Source of the DNA: Micromonospora cremea
GTDB lineage: Bacteria; Actinomycetota; Actinomycetes; Mycobacteriales; Micromonosporaceae
Direction of reading: 5' to 3'
DNA length: 64,000 bases
NCBI RefSeq assembly: GCF_900143515.1
Contig: NZ_FSQT01000002.1
Coordinates: forward strand, 2,543,501 to 2,607,500
In this document: positions 8,817-16,620 of the stretch, in pieces
Position numbering within the stretch: position 1 is the stretch's first letter
Layout of the letters: the number at the start of each line of letters is the position of its first letter
Position numbers and translations under genes: made by a program
Notes under the pieces: model-generated
What the model saw: the letters and a program-made list of their open reading frames with translations, nothing else
What the model was told of the DNA's origin: nothing
Databases searched by the model: none

Positions 8817-8890
8817 GCCGCCTTAGCTCAGTCGGCTAGAGCGACGCACTCGTAATGCGTAGGTCGACGGTTCGATTCCGTCAGGCGGCT
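8817..8890 (+). tRNA. tRNA-Thr (anticodon CGU)
   Basis: A full cloverleaf can be drawn. The acceptor stem is GCCGCCU (8817-8823) with AGGCGGC (8883-8889), discriminator U at 8890. The D arm is GCTC...GAGC. The anticodon stem ACGCA/TGCGT holds loop CTCGTAA with anticodon CGT, which reads ACG (Thr). The T arm has GGTTCGATTCC. CCA is not encoded. An integrase fragment starts immediately downstream, so the 3' half is a probable integration site. Confidence 0.96.
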
Positions 8891-8897
8891 CGGTACA

Positions 8898-8924
8898 GAA
8901 GCCCAGGTCAACGACCTGGGCTTC
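8898..8924 (+). terminator. tRNA-Thr terminator hairpin
   Basis: Perfect 12-base arms, GAAGCCCAGGTC (8898-8909) and complement (8913-8924), with a 3-base loop, 8 bases past the tRNA. The stop codon of the truncated integrase on the other strand lies inside it (8908-8910). Confidence 0.75.
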
Positions 8925-9335
8925 GCCGTTTCCCGAGGTCGATCACACCGCCGCCGACGGTGCCGGTCCTTGAATAGTCCTTACCCCACGCAGTGACCGC
9001 GTCGTCCAAGCGGTTGGCGACCGCGTCCAGGTCGTCACCGAACTGGCCGGCATACACGTCCAGGGGCATCGACGCCGAGGCGTGCCCGAGCATTCGCTGC
9101 ACCGCCTTGACGTTGGCGCCCGCCGCCACGGCGAGGCTCGCCGCCGTATGCCGCAGGTCGTGAGGAGTGAGCCCGGCCAACCCGACCGACGCCGCCGCCG
9201 GCTCGAACACCCGCGCCCGGAAGTTGGTGTTGCGCAGCGGCCCGCCATTCGGGGCGGTGAACACCAGCGCGTCCCGAACCTTCCCGGCGACGTGCGCGGC
9301 CACCTCGTCGACGAGGAACCGCGGGCAGCCACACC
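8908..9335 (-). pseudogene. Truncated tyrosine recombinase (integrase), C-terminal half only
   Basis: The frame encodes the C-terminal catalytic part of a phage/AICE-type integrase: PRFLVDEVAAHV, then ALVFTAPNGGPLR, the box HDLRHTAASLAVAAG, LGHASASM and the catalytic tyrosine in LDVYAGQF. Homology stops abruptly near 9335; the N-terminal arm, core-binding domain and first catalytic arginine are missing. Beyond this point the sequence belongs to the start of a gene on the other strand. The integrase end is 18 bases from tRNA-Thr, the standard position for an element integrated in that tRNA. It is a relic that cannot be active on its own. Confidence 0.8.
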
Positions 9336-9389
9336 ATGCGCTCGTGTGCGGCGCTGCGTGCGACCTTGGCTCGCCTGATGGAGACACAC

Positions 9390-9791
9390 ATGGACGTGGC
9401 CTGGACCGCGACCGATCCTGCAAGTGGCGACCTGGCCTCCACGGAGACCCGGTCTGACGTCGATGGCTTCATGTCCCGGCTCCAGCACCTTCTCGGCGCC
9501 GGAGAGGGATACACGGAGGTACGCCATGTCGAGGGGGACTACCCCGTGTTGACGTTCTCGTTCAGAGGGGACTACGCAGTCATGCACCTGTTTGGGTCGC
9601 CGAACGACTGCCGCCGTCTTCGTGGGGATGGCGGGCTGCCCGCGACGAGAACCGTCGAAGTGCCAGTGCTCGGCGACGACTGCGCAATCTCGGGTGAGTT
9701 CGTCTCCAGCCTGGCCAAGGCAACGGCGGCGACCGCAGCTTTCATCGACGGTGCTCCGGTCGAACGACTCGGAGAGTGGGTTCGGCTCTAA
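9390..9791 (+). CDS. Small protein resembling Imm1-type immunity proteins
   Basis: This 133-residue protein starts at ATG 9390 with GGAG six bases upstream (9380-9383). It has an early acidic helix (TRSDVDGFMSRLQHLL), strands YPVLTFSFRGDYAVMHLFG, then VEVPVLGDDCAISGEF and a final helix SLAKATAATAAFIDGAP ending RLGEWVRL. This order and the ending recall Imm1 proteins, cytosolic partners of polymorphic or contact-dependent toxins, but the match is by eye only. No toxin gene lies next to it, so it would be an orphan immunity gene. It was apparently inserted against the broken integrase. It could also be an unrelated small unknown. Confidence 0.5.
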   Translation: MDVAWTATDPASGDLASTETRSDVDGFMSRLQHLLGAGEGYTEVRHVEGDYPVLTFSFRGDYAVMHLFGSPNDCRRLRGDGGLPATRTVEVPVLGDDCAISGEFVSSLAKATAATAAFIDGAPVERLGEWVRL

Positions 9792-10213
9792 GCCTGCGCA
9801 GTCCCGTCTTGGTCGCCAGCACCGCTTGATCAGGACCGCCCTCGTGCCGTGGAGCGCGGCCCGGTCGCGGACCGTGAGTGCCTCCAGGGCTCGCCTGAGG
9901 ATCATGTCAAGCGTCTGGTGGGACGCGAGTGTCAAGCATCTCCCGTGACCGGACACAGCGAGCCGATTTCCACTGGCGAATTGGCCTCTTTAAGGATCAA
10001 GGCGGCCCGCAAGCGGGCCGCGCCGGCCCGGCCCTGGCCTGCTGGCGACCTCCGGCCGGCATCGGCCGGGCCGGCCGGCCACGCTCGGGACGACCAGGAC
10101 TTTGAAGACCTCGGGCTCTGCCCCGAACCCCGGCCCTCCTCAGAGATCAGCCGCGGATCACCTCGCCGGGCACCACAAGGGCTACCAGCCTCCCCGGACG
10201 GGGCCAAGGTCGT
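9792..10213. other. Gene-free stretch in the island
   Basis: No convincing gene was found on either strand. A short minus-strand stretch (about 9806-9956) reads LASHQTLDMILRRALEALTV, which faintly recalls an integrase core-binding helix, but it is not enough to call. The right part is GC-palindrome-rich and leads into repeat R1. Confidence 0.5.
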
Positions 10214-10279
10214 TCGTCCGGTAGGGCGCTCCACCTTGTCCCGTCCGGGGAGGCTGGACGGTCTACGACTGCCCGACGA
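10214..10279 (+). repeat. Dispersed palindromic repeat R1
   Basis: Copy 1 of the island repeat: TCGTCCGGTAGGGCGCTCCA at the left and a complementary-ended GCCCGACGA at the right. The arms pair imperfectly. Similarity to R3 continues to about 10307 (GCAGTGTCAGCGCCTACCGC). Confidence 0.8.
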
Positions 10280-10338
10280 TGAGGTTCGCAGTGTCAGCGC
10301 CTACCGCCACGTGCCCTGCAACGCGAGGTGCTTGAGCG

Positions 10339-11202
10339 TTAGTTGACTAGCCGGCCGACCAGCGCGGCGAGCTGGTCGGGGTGCTCGTCGGTGACCAAGT
10401 GGCCGGCGGCGGGAATGATGACAGGGTCGACATGGAGCCTCTGTTGTGCCCCTGATCGCAGTCGGTTCGGGGGCAAGAACACGTCCTGGTCCCCGCTTGC
10501 GATTATGACGGGCATCGTGCGAGCTACCGCCGGTACGAGGTCATCGGAACTCACCGCACGGGCGTGTCGGGCGACCAACGTCATCCACTCCACCAGTTCG
10601 GCGCGGGGCGCTCGGCCGTGGGCAGACAGGATGCGCAGCAACCGAAGGCTCGAAGCAGCCCGTGGCCGCACCAGCCATCTCAGGAACGCCAACAAGACAC
10701 AGGGAGTGACCCTGAGCCGGCACAGCCCTCCCGGAGCCACGGCGACCTTGCCCCGAATCCGTGGATGATCTGCCGTGAGCGCAACAGCGCCGCCGAACGA
10801 ATGCCCGAACACCACGACCGGCCCGGCGGTGGTTTCCTCGATGACATCTCCCAGCCATGAGCTGTACCAGGTGAGCCGGCCACCGGCGGCATCCGCTTCA
10901 CCGGAACTCAGTCCAGGCTGGCCCGGAATGTCGGCAGCGACCACCCGGTACCGCTGAGCCAAGGCTGTGAGCAGCGGCAGGTAGGCGGCCGTACTGAAGC
11001 GGTCACCAGCGACGAAGACGACCGTGACCGGGCCTGTGCCAGCGGTGACGACGTGCGTGTCTTCGCTCTGGGCACGAATCACGTGTCGATCGTGCTGGAT
11101 CGGCCAGGCACTCAGCTGCTCCTCGCACCACTGGCGGATGCTGTCCCTGTCCGCAGGAGTCCGGTAGATCGACGTCACGGCTGCATCCTGCACCAGGATC
11201 AT
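10339..11202 (-). CDS. Alpha/beta-fold hydrolase
   Basis: This 287-residue hydrolase has the nucleophile elbow GHSFGG near residue 128, an acid candidate in IIASGDQDVF and the catalytic histidine in PAAGHLVTDEHP near the end. It begins MILVQDAAVTSIYRTPADRD; the N-terminal 60 residues (RQWCEEQLSAW) form a small extra segment before the barrel strand TVVFVAGD. The start was placed at ATG 11202 because the longer frame runs into repeat sequence. GTG codons near 11217-11220 are alternatives. It lies alone between repeat R1 and the repeat that carries the IS. Substrate is unknown. Confidence 0.8.
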   Translation of the reverse strand: MILVQDAAVTSIYRTPADRDSIRQWCEEQLSAWPIQHDRHVIRAQSEDTHVVTAGTGPVTVVFVAGDRFSTAAYLPLLTALAQRYRVVAADIPGQPGLSSGEADAAGGRLTWYSSWLGDVIEETTAGPVVVFGHSFGGAVALTADHPRIRGKVAVAPGGLCRLRVTPCVLLAFLRWLVRPRAASSLRLLRILSAHGRAPRAELVEWMTLVARHARAVSSDDLVPAVARTMPVIIASGDQDVFLPPNRLRSGAQQRLHVDPVIIPAAGHLVTDEHPDQLAALVGRLVN

Positions 11203-11252
11203 CGGAAGCACCACGCCACCTCGTGCATCGCGAGGATCATCGGCACCCGCCG

Positions 11253-11274
11253 TACAGCCATCCGTACAGCCAAG
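11253..11274 (+). repeat. Left end of long repeat X (tandem TACAGCC motif)
   Basis: A 22-base block with two TACAGCC units is repeated exactly at 24223-24244. Both copies are followed, after about 165 diverged bases with shared islands such as GATCTTCT, by the R-type palindrome. Confidence 0.75.
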
Positions 11275-11422
11275 CCCGCCCGCCGACACCGACGCTGCCC
11301 GACAGCGGCGGACGGGCTGACCAGGTGTGCAGTCGCCCGACCAACCATCCGGATCTTCTTCTAAACCCAAGGCCGTCCGGCCGCCGGCGCCCACGCCGAC
11401 GCTTGACAACCGCGATCGAGAC

Positions 11423-11456
11423 TCGTCCGGTAGGGCGCTCCACCTTGTCCCCGCCC
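11423..11456 (+). repeat. Repeat R2, left half (split by the IS)
   Basis: TCGTCCGGTAGGGCGCTCCA and following bases match R1, R3 and R4. The copy breaks off at the IS target duplication (GTCCCCGCCC, 11447-11456) and continues at 12792. Confidence 0.88.
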
Positions 11457-12791
11457 CAGGGCCCCGGCAAAGTCCTCAGGTGATGCCGAGTAGGGCCAGT
11501 GGTCGGTTGCTGTCGCGGGCGTGGTGGCGGTTGGCGGCGGCGATGTTGGTGACGCCGGTCAGGCGTAGTGCGCCGATGGCGGCGTTGCGCAGGGCTGCCA
11601 TGACTTGGGGTCCGGTGCCGGTGCGGATCTGGGATCGGTCTTCGTCGTAGGTGACGTCGCGGACCCAGTGGACCTTGTTCTCGATGGACCAGTGACCGCG
11701 GAGCCAGGTGGCGAGCTGGGCGGGTTTGGCCTGGTGAACGAGCAGGTCGGTGATCGCGTAGACGGTTTCGGTGGTGAAGCGTTTCGGCTGGTCGAGGCGC
11801 CGGCGGCGGCGTCGGATCTGCAGTGCTTGGGCGGCGTTGGGGAAGTCGATCCCGGTGGAGATGGAGAGGATCTTCAGGGTGCGGATCTCTCGGCGGCCGT
11901 GACCACGGTCGCTGTCACGGGCGGCGTCGGGAACGGCCCGCCAGGGCAAGCGGGCCAGTTGGGCGTGCAGGCTGGGCTGGTTGCCTTTGACGGTGAGGAT
12001 CCAGTGGGCACCGCGTTCGGCGAGGTAGGCGACGTGGTCGCGTTGGCAGTGCAGCGCGTCGGCGGTCACCACTGTGTCGCGCAGGTCGCTGAGCTGGTCG
12101 AGCAGCGGCTGGAACCGGGTGATCTCGTTCGTCTTGCCGTCGACATCGGTGCTGGCCAGCACCACACCCGTGGCCTGGTCGGCGGCGGCGAGGACGTGCC
12201 GGGCGACCGTGTCGCTGGTGCGGGAGCCACGTAACGTCTTGCCATCCACGGCGATCGCCCGGCGTGTTCCCGCCGTCGGCGCGGGGACCTGCGCGCCGAG
12301 CCAGGCACCGATCACCGCGGCCAGCCGATCGGGGTCCAGGGCCTGCAACAGCCTGCGGATCATGGCCTCTGACGGCCGCCGGCCCGCGTCGATCCCGAGC
12401 ACCGCCGCGGTATCAGCGGGTAGATCAGCGACCCACTCACCGATCGCCGCATACGAGCGGTAACCAGCGACGACCGCACAGACCGCCGCCGCGACCACGG
12501 TTACCAGAGCATGCCGGACTCCACGCCGGGCACGTGGATCGGGCAGGGAACCCAACGCCGTGAGCAGGCCGGCAGCCGAGGCCACGGCAGATGTCCCGGG
12601 CGGTGCGGCAGACAACGATGAGATCAGCGATGATGGCAGCGCGGGCATGGCTCACTTCAAATAGATCAACAGGCCTCGAGAACCTCGATGATCTTCTGGA
12701 ACGGCCATGCCCGCCCTGCTGCCCACACCAAGGGCGCGTCTACGCCAACCACCTCAACCCAGACACCCCTCACGACTTTGCCGGGGCCCTG
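11457..12791 (-). mobile_element. Complete ISAs1-family insertion sequence (1335 bp)
   Basis: Both ends are visible. The left end CAGGGCCCCGGCAAAGTC (11457-11474) and the right end (12774-12791) are perfect 18-base inverted repeats; similarity continues six more bases with two mismatches. The 10 bases GTCCCCGCCC occur directly on both sides (11447-11456 and 12792-12801), a target-site duplication of the size expected for this family. One intact transposase fills the element. The insertion splits repeat R2; removing the IS and one duplication restores a copy like R4. Intact ends, duplication and gene suggest a recent insertion. Confidence 0.95.
11476..12648 (-). CDS. ISAs1-family DDE transposase
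   Basis: This 390-residue transposase has the N-terminal ISAs1 signature LPDPRARRGVRHALVTVVAA, followed by GYRSYAAIGEW. The DDE-type core shows AVDGKTLRGSRT (first Asp), VVTADALHCQRDH (second Asp) and the Glu in HWSIENKVHWVRDVTYDED. No stop or frameshift interrupts it. ATG 12648 lies 143 bases inside the right inverted repeat and the stop 2 bases inside the left repeat, as usual for this family. It should be able to act on its own ends. Confidence 0.95.
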   Translation of the reverse strand: MPALPSSLISSLSAAPPGTSAVASAAGLLTALGSLPDPRARRGVRHALVTVVAAAVCAVVAGYRSYAAIGEWVADLPADTAAVLGIDAGRRPSEAMIRRLLQALDPDRLAAVIGAWLGAQVPAPTAGTRRAIAVDGKTLRGSRTSDTVARHVLAAADQATGVVLASTDVDGKTNEITRFQPLLDQLSDLRDTVVTADALHCQRDHVAYLAERGAHWILTVKGNQPSLHAQLARLPWRAVPDAARDSDRGHGRREIRTLKILSISTGIDFPNAAQALQIRRRRRRLDQPKRFTTETVYAITDLLVHQAKPAQLATWLRGHWSIENKVHWVRDVTYDEDRSQIRTGTGPQVMAALRNAAIGALRLTGVTNIAAANRHHARDSNRPLALLGIT

Positions 12792-12838
12792 GTCCCCGCC
12801 CGGGGAGGCTGGACGGTCTGGCGGCTGCCCGCCGACAA
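12792..12838 (+). repeat. Repeat R2, right half
   Basis: Starts with the second copy of the 10-base target duplication and continues GGGGAGGCTGGACGGTCTGG, matching the right half of the other repeat copies. The terminal arm (GCCCGCCGAC) is slightly diverged. Confidence 0.85.
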
Positions 12839-13014
12839 GATCCGCTCTCACCGACCAAGAACCGCACACCTTGAAGCAGTTGGGCGTCGCCATGCGGAAG
12901 GTAGGGCCGGAGAGCAACTCGCGTCATGCGCTGTGTATCAGAGTTGGTCAACCTTCTGTAGTTCCTTGGCGGTGTCGTTTACGAAACGGCGGCTGCTTAT
13001 TGGCCGGCCGGTGG

Positions 13015-14235
13015 CTACCAAGCGGCGGGTGCGGCACGAAGGTCTTGCTCGACCCGCGCTCGTAGCGCCTTCGGGTCGACGCTGAGCTCGCGCAGAATGG
13101 CGCCGCAGTCGCCGGCATCGTCCTCGATCAGCGCAAGCAGAAGGTGACTGGTACCTGTGTCGGGGTGCCGGTAGGCAAGCGAGATCTCCATGGCCCGTGC
13201 CATCGCGGTGACAACGTGGGTGCCCGTGAACGGGTCGCCTGGGCGCTGACTGCTCAGTTGCTTGGTGAGCACCTCGGCCGGCGGCTCCTCGGGCCCGGCG
13301 CGCCATGCGGCCAGCACGCGGAGGCGGTCGGCATCGACACCGTGGGTGCGCAGGACGGCCGAACCTCGGTTGCGGCTGGAGTGATGGGCGGGCGCCCGGA
13401 CTCGGGCCGCTTCGAGCGTGGCGTCATGTGTGAGCATCGCGAGCAGGATGTGTAGTGGGCCGATCACGTCTTGGCCGAGACGGATTGCCTGGCGTCTCGC
13501 CTCGAGGTCGACTCCGATCAGGGTCGGGCCGAGGCGGCTGAGTCGAGATGCGCGCGCGAAAAACCGTCCCGCGAGTCGATCGAACAGCGGCCCAGAACCT
13601 GGCCAGATCGCCAACCTCTCGTCGTCGAGGTCCGGATAGGGCTGGTCGGTCCTACGCATCGTCGGTTCGATGCGCAACCGGTCAATGGCCGACAGCCGCG
13701 CGTACTCATAGGGGAAGACGTAGTGGGTCCCGTCGCAGCCGCGCAGCTGCAGCATGCCAAGCACGAGATGGGACAGGTTGGCGAACGGTATACAGTTGTC
13801 GCGCGCGGCGTGCAGTGCGCCGGCCAGGGTGGTACGAACGCCACTCGTCCAAGGTGGGCGAGGGCGCGTGCCCTGCACGTCAGACTTTCTGAGCCGCCGG
13901 TCCGGCTGGCGGTGGATTCTCCACTCGACCTCGCGCAGAATCGCTTGCACCTCCTGGTCGAATTCGCTGACCGACTCGGACACCAGTTCGCTGACTGTTC
14001 GCCCGGCTGGAATGCGGTGCGGATCGGCAACCATCCGCTTGAGGTTCGCACCGCTTGAGCCCGCAAGCAGCCACGGCGGGACCGACTTGGGGTACAGCGC
14101 GACCCGGCACAGCATGTCGAGCGTGCCGACACTGCTCGCCCCGCGCCGCACCGCCGCTGAGTATGCCTGCAGCAACACCCTCATCGGCATCGCGCCGAGC
14201 GCGACGAACGCTCGCTGGGCCTCGTGCGGCGGCAT
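13015..14235 (-). CDS. Clp N-terminal-domain protein without an ATPase
   Basis: This protein of about 406 residues contains degenerate Clp-N (ClpA/ClpC N-domain) repeats only. The last and clearest is AYRHPDTGTSHLLLALIEDD followed by DCGAILRELSVDPKALR; an earlier one is IRLGQDVIGPLHILLAMLTH. No Walker motif occurs. Such proteins may act as adaptors or decoys that bind Clp substrates; this is inference. ATG 14235 has GGAGG just upstream. A TTG at 14286 with GAAGAGG ahead is an alternative that adds 17 residues. It lies between the IS and a broken integrase, inside the island. Confidence 0.75.
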   Translation of the reverse strand: MPPHEAQRAFVALGAMPMRVLLQAYSAAVRRGASSVGTLDMLCRVALYPKSVPPWLLAGSSGANLKRMVADPHRIPAGRTVSELVSESVSEFDQEVQAILREVEWRIHRQPDRRLRKSDVQGTRPRPPWTSGVRTTLAGALHAARDNCIPFANLSHLVLGMLQLRGCDGTHYVFPYEYARLSAIDRLRIEPTMRRTDQPYPDLDDERLAIWPGSGPLFDRLAGRFFARASRLSRLGPTLIGVDLEARRQAIRLGQDVIGPLHILLAMLTHDATLEAARVRAPAHHSSRNRGSAVLRTHGVDADRLRVLAAWRAGPEEPPAEVLTKQLSSQRPGDPFTGTHVVTAMARAMEISLAYRHPDTGTSHLLLALIEDDAGDCGAILRELSVDPKALRARVEQDLRAAPAAW

Positions 14236-14296
14236 TGGTCCTCCAGGTCCGGGACGGAATGGCGCCTCGATATCTAACTGACGCAATGGTGCCTCT

Positions 14297-15352
14297 TCAA
14301 CGGGATGTAGAAGACAGGCTCAGCCCGTAGAAGAGAACGGCTGCGATCGAGGCTTCCATGATCGTGAACCGTAGGCGCCCGCTGTCGGTGGCGCTACAGC
14401 CATTCGTACCGGCAAGACCACACACCCTCACGTCGGCGAGCGGTCCGCATCTGGTCCGCAAGAGGTCGGCGGACCGCGGGGGAGTGGTGTGAGATGTCGA
14501 GTGGTGTTTCCACAGCGCCCCCTCCAGCCATGCCGCCGCTTCCCGTGCGATCTCCGGTGCCACGTGGGCGTAGATGTTGAGGGTCACGCTCATCTGCGAG
14601 CGGCCGAGGATCTCCATGACCACGCGGGCGGGCACGCCCTGGGCGAGAAGGACGCTCGCCGCCGTGTGCCGTAGGTCGTGCAGCCGAACCTGCCGCAGAC
14701 CGGCCTGCCGGATGATGTCCCGGAATGGGCGGTAGTCGTTGCGCGGGTGGATCGGGGTGCCGACGCTGGAGACCAGACCCGGGTCGGCCCAGTTGTCGGC
14801 GTCGAGACGTACGGCCGCCTGGCGCTCATGATGGCGGCGTAGGGCCGCCAACACTGTGGGCGGCAGCGGCAATGTCCGACGGGACCGCGCAGTCTTCGTC
14901 TCGACGAAGACCAAGCCGCCCGTGTCGGGATCGCGTTGCAACTGCCCTCGCACCCGGAGCGTGCCGGCGACTAGGTCGAGGTCATCCCACCGCAAGCCAA
15001 GAACCTCGCCCTGCCGAAGCCCCAGCGCGATCCCGATGAGCCAACGGGCCTCCAGGGGCAGGCCTTCGACGGCCTTGAGGAATCTCGAGGAATCTCCGGG
15101 CCTCGCCAAGGGCGTAGGGGCGGACTTCTACGTGAGGCAACGAAGGGGGGCTCGACCAGCGAAGCCGGGTTGACGTGGATCAACTGCCATCGGACCGCGA
15201 CATTGAGCGCCCGTCGGAGATTGGCGTGCAGCCGCCGGACGCTACCGACCGACAGGACCGTGAGCCGATCCCTGTAGAAGGAGGTCAGATGCGCAGGCGT
15301 CAGCTTGTCGAGTCGATGACGTCCCAGCATCGGCTCAATTTGGTGCACAACC
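14297..15352 (-). pseudogene. Frameshifted, N-terminally truncated tyrosine recombinase
   Basis: Three frames together encode an integrase: VVHQIEPMLGRHRLDKLTPA (core-binding domain), then RPYALGEARRFL, then LEARWLIGIALGLRQGEVLG (first Arg), HDLRHTAASVLLAQG and SVTLNIYAHV (Tyr). Two lesions explain the breaks: an extra base in the run of six G at 15145-15150, and a 10-base tandem duplication GAGGAATCTC at 15077-15086/15087-15096. The N-terminal arm is absent; the frame instead runs into repeat R3 near 15352. The usual GH before the tyrosine is GR here (EILGRSQMSV). Certainly inactive. Confidence 0.85.
14442..14501 (+). repeat. Integrase-tail repeat, copy 1
   Basis: About 60 bases starting GGTCCGCATCTGGTCCGCAA, encoding the LLRTRCGP tail of the frameshifted integrase on the minus strand. 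A diverged copy lies at 16210-16269. Confidence 0.6.
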
Positions 15353-15378
15353 CCACCCTTGACAACGACCATTGAGAC

Positions 15379-15446
15379 TCGTCGGGTAGGGCGCTCCACC
15401 TTGGCCCCTTCCGGGGGAGACTGGATGGTCTACGACTGCCCGACGA
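15379..15446 (+). repeat. Dispersed palindromic repeat R3
   Basis: Left arm TCGTCGGGTAG and right arm CTGCCCGACGA pair along all 11 bases if one G-U is allowed, the best-paired copy. It borders the truncated end of the integrase; the block TTGACAAC at its left (15358-15365) is also found left of R2. Confidence 0.82.
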
Positions 15447-15460
15447 GGAGATGCGCAGTG

Positions 15461-16069
15461 TCAGCGCCTACCGCTCGGAACGTAGTCGTTTGCAGAGTAG
15501 ACCGACAGGCGGAAGCCCATCGGCACCCGCTGGTGACGAGGCAGGCCGAGCACCTCGTAGTCGACCGCGAGATCGTCGAAAAACAGCGATGATCCCGAGG
15601 CAAACTCCACGTCCGGGATCGTGATCGTGACGAAGACCGGCAGTTCGGCGCCCGCCGCCACCCGGACCGACCGGAACGGTTCCGCCGCAGCCGGGTCGAA
15701 CACGGCGGCGGTGGCTTCGTCGGCATGGTTTACCGCTAGGCGGGCGATCTTGAAAACTTGCTGATCCGATGGGCGTCCATTGACGCCGGTGATTGTCGCC
15801 GGCCACGGGCCGGGATTGCGGATGGACGCGCCGAACGTAACCTGTCCTCCGGGACTGAAGGCGAACCGCAGCTCCGTTCGCTGCCCTTCCGTGCGGGACT
15901 CCGCGTCAGCCCCGTGCCACCGCGAGCTGCCGTGATCGAGGCGATGGCCGATGGTGGCCGACAGATACCCGGCGCACAGTGCGACAGCTAGCATCGCGGC
16001 AACGAGGAACCGCCAACGGCGCGCCACAGGAGACCTCCACGTGGGACGAGCATCGGCGTCAGCGCCCAT
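15461..16069 (-). CDS. Unknown protein with one N-terminal membrane anchor
   Basis: This protein of about 202 residues begins MGADADARPTWRSPVARRWR, then a single hydrophobic segment FLVAAMLAVALCAGYLSATI, so most of it should lie outside the membrane. The outer part is beta-rich (TELRFAFSPGGQVTFGASIR) with no recognised domain. Its last codons (DYVPSGRR) run into the conserved flank of repeat R3, so the natural C-terminus may have been replaced. The start is uncertain: no clear ribosome site at ATG 16069; a further ATG lies 24 bases upstream. Function unknown. Confidence 0.55.
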   Translation of the reverse strand: MGADADARPTWRSPVARRWRFLVAAMLAVALCAGYLSATIGHRLDHGSSRWHGADAESRTEGQRTELRFAFSPGGQVTFGASIRNPGPWPATITGVNGRPSDQQVFKIARLAVNHADEATAAVFDPAAAEPFRSVRVAAGAELPVFVTITIPDVEFASGSSLFFDDLAVDYEVLGLPRHQRVPMGFRLSVYSANDYVPSGRR

Positions 16070-16209
16070 GACAGCGCACGTTACAAGGCGCATCAGCCCG
16101 CCGCTGCCCGCCCCGGCCGACCTTTGGCGGCGTTCTGCGGGGGCTACGCGATCGCTGGCCACGACGCGACCTGACAGGCAGACGGCGTGACGACGGGGTC
16201 GCGCTGGCC

Positions 16210-16269
16210 GGTCCGCATCGAGTCCGCAAGAGGGTGACGGACGGTGGGGGACCGCTGTGAGATAGCGAG
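16210..16269 (+). repeat. Integrase-tail repeat, copy 2
   Basis: Resembles 14442-14501 (shared GGTCCGCAT, GTCCGCAAGAG, TGTGAGAT). On the minus strand it reads VTLLRTRCGP. It is probably the remaining tail of another integrase; nothing else of that gene is visible. Confidence 0.5.
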
Positions 16270-16289
16270 AGGCTTTCCGCTGCTAGACA

Positions 16290-16620
16290 CGCACGTGCCC
16301 GGGTTGCCTTGAAGTTCAGGACCGCAAACAGCAAGTGATGGAGCTCGACACCTAGACCCGCACAGGTGCGGCATGAACACGGTGCCAACTCGTCTATGTC
16401 CGACCACAGCCTTAACGCAGGAGTTCTGATCGGGACGGTGCCGAACGCCGACCGACGGCAACCCGCGCCTGCTCCCGTACACGAGCCGCCACGAGTCGGC
16501 AGCAGCCGACAACTTCGGTTCGGATCCCTCCGGCGGGGTCACGCCGTCGCAGTGACGGCAGCAGGGGGAGTGTCCGTGGCCAAGCGTCGGGTCGTCTCTG
16601 GCCCGTATGCGGCCGAAGCC
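16290..16620. other. Gene-free stretch
   Basis: No gene or strong structure could be supported here; short open frames are Arg/Pro-rich shadows. Confidence 0.4.

Noticed and set aside
9806..9956. Possible integrase N-terminal remnant on the minus strand
   Set aside because: Only a faint resemblance in one helix, and about 100 residues of the normal middle part would be missing.
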